From assembly GCA_030746435.1 (NCBI GenBank), contig JASLMV010000001.1, forward strand, positions 218,735 through 282,734: a stretch of 64,000 nucleotides of DNA, written 5' to 3'. Made by a program: the position numbers and the translations under genes. The notes below the pieces were generated by a model. The model was not told the origin of the DNA and ran no database searches. It saw nothing but the letters and a program-made list of their open reading frames with translations. This document shows, one piece after another, positions 60,614 through 64,000 of this stretch. The DNA is from Gammaproteobacteria bacterium (GTDB lineage: Bacteria; Pseudomonadota; Gammaproteobacteria; Steroidobacterales; GCA-2729495). The number at the start of each line of letters is the position of its first letter. Position 1 is the stretch's first letter.

Positions 60614-61609
60614 ATGCAAAGTATTTGTGTCGCAGCCCTGTATCGTTTTGTCAGCCTCAGTAATTATGAGTGCCTGCGTGAGCCTATACTCGATGAACTG
60701 AAAAATCTTGGTTTATGTGGAACGATTTTGCTTGCCCATGAAGGGCTTAACGGCACAATTGCCGGCGACCATACAAATATAGATCAGTTTCTGAACTGGC
60801 TTAAGCAGGACTCACTGTTCACCGGCAAGTTCGAAGGCCTGGATATCAAGAAATCATTCACAAAAAAAATGCCTTTCGCGCGCACGAAGGTAAAACTGAA
60901 ACAGGAAATCGTAACGCTGGGGGTTACGGGCATCGACCCGGAAAGCGGGGCTGGCACCTACGTGAAACCGGCTGACTGGAATGCGCTTATCAGCGACCCG
61001 GAGGTACTCGTCATCGATACACGCAACGAGTACGAAGTCGGGATCGGTACGTTTAAAAATGCCGTTAACCCGCACACGGCAAGCTTCAGGGAGTTTCCCG
61101 CCTATGCTGAGCAGACCATAAATCCCGACAGGCATCGAAAGATCGCGATGTTCTGTACCGGTGGCATCCGCTGCGAGAAATCCACTGCTTACCTGAAGAG
61201 CCGGGGATTCGATGAGGTCTATCACCTGCAGGGCGGTATCCTGAAGTACCTGGAGGAAGTCAGTCCAGAACGGTCTCTCTGGGAAGGTGAGTGTTTCGTA
61301 TTCGACGAACGCGTAAGTGTCGACCACGGGCTCGCACCGGGCAGTTATACACAGTGTCATGCCTGCCGGATGCCGCTGTCGGCAGCTGATCTGGAAAGCG
61401 AGCACTACGTAGCGGGTGAAAGCTGTCCGCATTGTTTTGAGCGAACCACCGAGGAACGGCGTACCCGCTACCGCGAGCGTGAGAAACAGGTACGACTGGC
61501 CGGCCTGCGCGGCGAAACGCATTTAGGCCAGGACGCAGATACGCTGCGCAAACAGCGGCAGACGGCCAAAGTGGAAGAAAAGAACAGGCAGCGCGCCGCG
61601 CAAGGCTAG
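60614..61609 (+). CDS. trhO: tRNA uridine-34 hydroxylase TrhO (YceA)
   Basis: A 331-residue rhodanese-domain enzyme. E. coli TrhO makes 5-hydroxyuridine at wobble position 34 of tRNA using O2. The N-terminal region matches ([36 protein letters not shown] region) and the rhodanese catalytic cysteine is in [16 protein letters not shown]. The C-terminal Cys pairs ([16 protein letters not shown]) are also typical. The start at 60614 is supported by the alignment to the family N-terminus. No strong ribosome site precedes it. Confidence 0.93.
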   Translation: MQSICVAALYRFVSLSNYECLREPILDELKNLGLCGTILLAHEGLNGTIAGDHTNIDQFLNWLKQDSLFTGKFEGLDIKKSFTKKMPFARTKVKLKQEIVTLGVTGIDPESGAGTYVKPADWNALISDPEVLVIDTRNEYEVGIGTFKNAVNPHTASFREFPAYAEQTINPDRHRKIAMFCTGGIRCEKSTAYLKSRGFDEVYHLQGGILKYLEEVSPERSLWEGECFVFDERVSVDHGLAPGSYTQCHACRMPLSAADLESEHYVAGESCPHCFERTTEERRTRYREREKQVRLAGLRGETHLGQDADTLRKQRQTAKVEEKNRQRAAQG

Positions 61610-61620
61610 CCGCTATCGAG

Positions 61621-62181
61621 CTACTCGATATCGCGGTTCGCCATTCCAAATGCGGCCAGAGACAGGCCGCTGAAGAGCATGCTTGCGCCCGTCAGTACGC
61701 CAATAGCCCACTCACCGGAAATCGGCACCTGGCGCCAGATCAACCCGCCGAGGACAACGCCCAGCAGACCGTTCAGTAGCACGATACCCCAGCCACGAAC
61801 GGCCCTGAGTTCGATCGCATGCAGCACGTCGAAACAGCCGGTCACGGTGAGGTAGCCGGCGAGCAGCAATATGAGATAGCGTAATCCGGTCAACGGCCAT
61901 GCAATCAGCAGCACACCACAGGCTACCGATAACAGGGCCATCAGGATGGACCCGACACCGAGGTAAGTAAGCAACCCGGGCCCCCAGTGTCGCACCTTGA
62001 TGCCGTAGTAGAGCTGCATGGAGCCCCGTCCGAGCAGCAATATTCCGACTATCAGTTCGACGGGCAAGCCGACCGCGAGCGGTGCCGCGATGGCCAGTAA
62101 GCCGAACATCGCAAGAAAGAAGCCCAGGATGACCAGAAATGCGACGTTATGGTTTACATGTTCCTGCGTTGTTTCGATCAC
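61621..62181 (-). CDS. HdeD-like (DUF308) membrane protein
   Basis: A 186-residue membrane protein with about six spans (NVAFLVILGFFLAMFGLLAI, MQLYYGIKVRHWGPGLLTYL, GVVLGGLIWRQVP). It fits the HdeD/DUF308 family, linked to acid resistance in E. coli but of unknown mechanism. GTG start with GAGGGCGGG upstream. It converges on trhO with 11 bases between stops and lies 45 bases after the stop of the signal-peptide SDR gene. Confidence 0.85.
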   Translation of the reverse strand: MIETTQEHVNHNVAFLVILGFFLAMFGLLAIAAPLAVGLPVELIVGILLLGRGSMQLYYGIKVRHWGPGLLTYLGVGSILMALLSVACGVLLIAWPLTGLRYLILLLAGYLTVTGCFDVLHAIELRAVRGWGIVLLNGLLGVVLGGLIWRQVPISGEWAIGVLTGASMLFSGLSLAAFGMANRDIE

Positions 62182-62226
62182 GGCCCGCCCTCTACAGGTT
62201 GAAACTTTTACCCTGGATCCTGTTGC

Positions 62227-63012
62227 TCACTCTATTAGTTCGCCGTCCCATTGAATGGTCTGGCCTGTCTGTTCGATCGTGAGCACATCGAGGACATCGA
62301 TCATCCCGCTGACGCTGTCTTCCACATCGACTGCATTAATTCCCGGAGAGTCCTCTTCACCGTGTGTCAGCACCCGTCCCGGCAGCAAGGTCACCACTTT
62401 TATGCCCTGCCGCTTCCAGCGTATGGCAATTTCTTTCTGTATAGCGTCAAGCGCCGCCTTGCTCGTCTTATACAGAGAAAATCCCGGCACCGGGATACCC
62501 TTATTCCCCGTGCCCGTCGTAAGCGCCGCCATAATCTTCAGGTCACCTGCCTTTACGTTCGGGTAGAAAGCCTCGGATACTTTTAAAGGGCCGGCAGCAT
62601 TTATTTTGTAGAAGCGATCAAACTCATCGTAATCGATAGTGCCCACCATTTGCCCCCGGTCGGGGCCACGCATCAATCCGGCGTTATTCAGCAGTACATC
62701 TACCGACTGTCCGCTGTACTGTTCGGCAAGCGCATCTATACCCGCATGGTCTAACAAATCCAGGCGCTCCACGACGACATTGTCATTTGCCACTGCAACA
62801 GCATTCAGTTCATCGGCACCTGCAGGGTTCCGGCAGGTTGCGATGACATTCCAGCCCAGCTCGGCGTACTGTTTGACAAACTCGAAACCGATACCACGGT
62901 TTGCGCCGGTGATCAGCACGGTTGGCATGGCGCCATCCACATGACTGCCTGCATAGCTCAACGGCGCCACTAATGTGGCGCAAAAAGCCACAAGCACCTT
63001 TACAAAATTCAT
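62227..63012 (-). CDS. Signal-peptide SDR-fold protein with intact Tyr-Lys
   Basis: A 261-residue protein with a signal peptide (about residues 1-21, MNFVKVLVAFCATLVAPLSYAG) and a C-factor-like SDR fold: ITGANRGIG (34-42), NNAG (109-112) and Tyr181-x3-Lys185 (YKTSK). The usual catalytic Ser is Thr at the expected spacing (ALTTGTGN). It is the paralogue of the protein at 18387, which has lost the Tyr. How an SDR would obtain NAD(P) after export is unclear; the leader might be a membrane anchor, or the enzyme may use another cofactor. It diverges from the AhpD-like gene. Confidence 0.85.
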   Translation of the reverse strand: MNFVKVLVAFCATLVAPLSYAGSHVDGAMPTVLITGANRGIGFEFVKQYAELGWNVIATCRNPAGADELNAVAVANDNVVVERLDLLDHAGIDALAEQYSGQSVDVLLNNAGLMRGPDRGQMVGTIDYDEFDRFYKINAAGPLKVSEAFYPNVKAGDLKIMAALTTGTGNKGIPVPGFSLYKTSKAALDAIQKEIAIRWKRQGIKVVTLLPGRVLTHGEEDSPGINAVDVEDSVSGMIDVLDVLTIEQTGQTIQWDGELIE

Positions 63013-63142
63013 ATATAACTCCGTTCTGGTACCGTAGACAGGCCGCGATACACATGTTTTTAGTGGCTACGGAGATTACCACGAACCGGCCTCAAGAGGA
63101 TGAGGTGGGTGCACTCATCACCGGGCTTTTGGAGAAATAATA

Positions 63143-63703
63143 ATGATTACCTTTCCCGTACATACCCTCAAAACGGCATCCGAAGAAGGCAAAGCCAGGC
63201 TGGAAATTTCGCAGCAAAGCTACGGTAGCATACCTAACTTGCATGGGGTGATGGCAGGCTCTCCGACAATGCTGGAGGCATACCAGGCCCTGAATAAAAT
63301 ATTTATGAAAAACTCGCTGAGCAACGTGGAACGTAACATCATCTGGATGACCGCTAACTACGAGAACGGCTGCACTTACTGTATGGCGGCGCACAGCCTG
63401 ATCGCGAAAATGAGCGGCGTAAACGAGTCCGACCTTAATGCATTACGCACGGGGTCTGAACTGCAGGACTCGAAATTACAGACCCTGCGTGAGTTTACCC
63501 GGCATGTCATAGCTGAACGCGGATGGGTTGCGCCGGAACAGTTAGAGGCGATGGAAGCGGCTGGCTACACCAACGAAACCGTGCTCGATGTGATCCTCGG
63601 CGTAGGTATGAAAACACTCAGCAACTACACGAATCATGTGGCGAACACGCCGCTGGATGATGGCTTCAAAGACTATGAATGGGAAAAACGGGCGGCTGCC
63701 TGA
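63143..63703 (+). CDS. Carboxymuconolactone decarboxylase / AhpD-like protein
   Basis: A 186-residue protein of the CMD/AhpD family with the redox cysteine pair in CTYCMAAH (Cys-x2-Cys, then His). The pattern EGKARLEISQQSYGSIPNLH at the start and ANTPLDDGFKDYEW near the end fits the peroxidase-related, AhpD-like branch. It may act as a peroxidase or protect against reactive oxygen. A three-base gap separates its stop from the next gene, a formylglycine-generating-enzyme-like lipoprotein. Confidence 0.87.
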   Translation: MITFPVHTLKTASEEGKARLEISQQSYGSIPNLHGVMAGSPTMLEAYQALNKIFMKNSLSNVERNIIWMTANYENGCTYCMAAHSLIAKMSGVNESDLNALRTGSELQDSKLQTLREFTRHVIAERGWVAPEQLEAMEAAGYTNETVLDVILGVGMKTLSNYTNHVANTPLDDGFKDYEWEKRAAA

Positions 63704-63705
63704 CC

Positions 63706-64000
63706 ATGCATATACATCGACTGGCTGCCCTGCTGTGCGCGCTGACACTGGCCGGTTGCGCCTCCGCCCCGGAACAGAACCCAGGCAGCGGTGAGTTCCG
63801 GGACTGTGCCGACTGCCCGGTAATGGTCGGCCTGCCTGCCGGCAACTTCCTGATGGGCACGGCTACAGGCGAAGAACTGATCGATCCGCGCACGGGCAGA
63901 CCCGCTGTTAACGATCAGCCTCAGCATCGGGTTAGCTTCGCCGCGCCGTTCACTATAGGTAAGTACGAAGTAACGATGGGAGAATTTGGCAAGTTCATTG
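63706..64000 (+). CDS. Formylglycine-generating enzyme-like lipoprotein (partial)
   Basis: The first 98 residues of a gene cut by the right edge. A lipoprotein signal with lipobox LTLAGC (Cys18) is followed by MVGLPAGNFLMGTATGE, PQHRVSF and FTIGKYEVTMGEFGKFI. This is the opening of the FGE-sulfatase (SUMF1) domain, whose members modify sulfatases or act as other enzymes and sensors. It starts three bases after the AhpD-like gene, so the two are probably coupled. Confidence 0.82.
   Translation, partial: MHIHRLAALLCALTLAGCASAPEQNPGSGEFRDCADCPVMVGLPAGNFLMGTATGEELIDPRTGRPAVNDQPQHRVSFAAPFTIGKYEVTMGEFGKFI

Noticed and set aside
1..64000. tRNA, rRNA, CRISPR array or mobile element
   Set aside because: No cloverleaf-like sequence, conserved rRNA segment, regularly spaced repeat or transposase/integrase gene was found by eye. 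A tRNA scan would be decisive.

Overview
The window looks like a chromosome segment of a free-living, aerobic, probably marine or sediment gammaproteobacterium with a moderately high G+C content. The placement is inference. It rests on the mix of typical gammaproteobacterial housekeeping genes (srkA, typA/bipA, uup, trhO, DUF2288 and DUF938 proteins) and a large stock of oxidative catabolic enzymes. I see no rRNA, tRNA, CRISPR array, transposase, phage gene or plasmid function. Genes are densely packed on both strands. Three convergent pairs overlap by only their stop codons.

Layout. 0-6.7 kb: end of an unknown gene, a GT4 glycosyltransferase, a CpcT/CpeT-like lipoprotein, a coiled-coil membrane protein, DUF1838 paralogue 1 with a Tat signal, a PQQ-dependent dehydrogenase and an SDR. 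6.9-10.7 kb: sulfite reductase cluster (DUF2849, CysI, DUF934) and an MFS transporter. 10.7-14.8 kb: a DUF4956 / CotH-kinase / VTC-domain operon. 14.9-20.6 kb: a flavin reductase with a PCP_red-like tail, a methyltransferase, a Rieske oxygenase, a membrane protein, a signal-peptide SDR that has lost its catalytic tyrosine, and a beta-propeller. 20.6-27.4 kb: housekeeping block (srkA, typA, uup, a DUF938 methyltransferase). 27.4-35.7 kb: MipA/OmpV porin, DUF1838 paralogue 2 and an NTF2-like protein, facing a likely TetR / Rieske-PCP_red / SDR / cytochrome c-GLUG / propeller operon. 35.8-39.1 kb: a glycerophosphodiester and glycerol-3-phosphate operon and a CBS protein. 39.1-51.3 kb: GPH symporter, DUF1838 paralogue 3, SDR, second flavin reductase-PCP_red, and a molybdenum hydroxylase whose large subunit is separated from its FAD and 2Fe-2S subunits by a hydrolase and a PPOX-like protein. 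51.4-59.6 kb: small genes, a TauD remnant, an LLM monooxygenase, an esterase lipoprotein, a TauD dioxygenase, an MFS transporter, a second NTF2-like protein and a GST. 59.6-64 kb: surE with a signal peptide, trhO, an HdeD-like protein, a second signal-peptide SDR, an AhpD-like protein and the start of a formylglycine-generating-enzyme-like lipoprotein.

How they fit together. The same small set of parts recurs in several clusters: DUF1838, NTF2-like proteins, Rieske oxygenases, FMN split-barrel reductases, SDRs, Moco/PQQ/LLM/TauD oxidoreductases and transporters. This looks like one dispersed, oxygen-using catabolic programme for a hydrophobic or aromatic compound of unknown identity. The most unusual sign is a roughly 50-residue C-terminal segment that resembles the PCP_red domain of light-independent protochlorophyllide reductase. 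It sits on three different oxidoreductases (two flavin reductases and one Rieske oxygenase) in a window with no photosynthesis genes. I treat this as the best candidate for an undescribed system.
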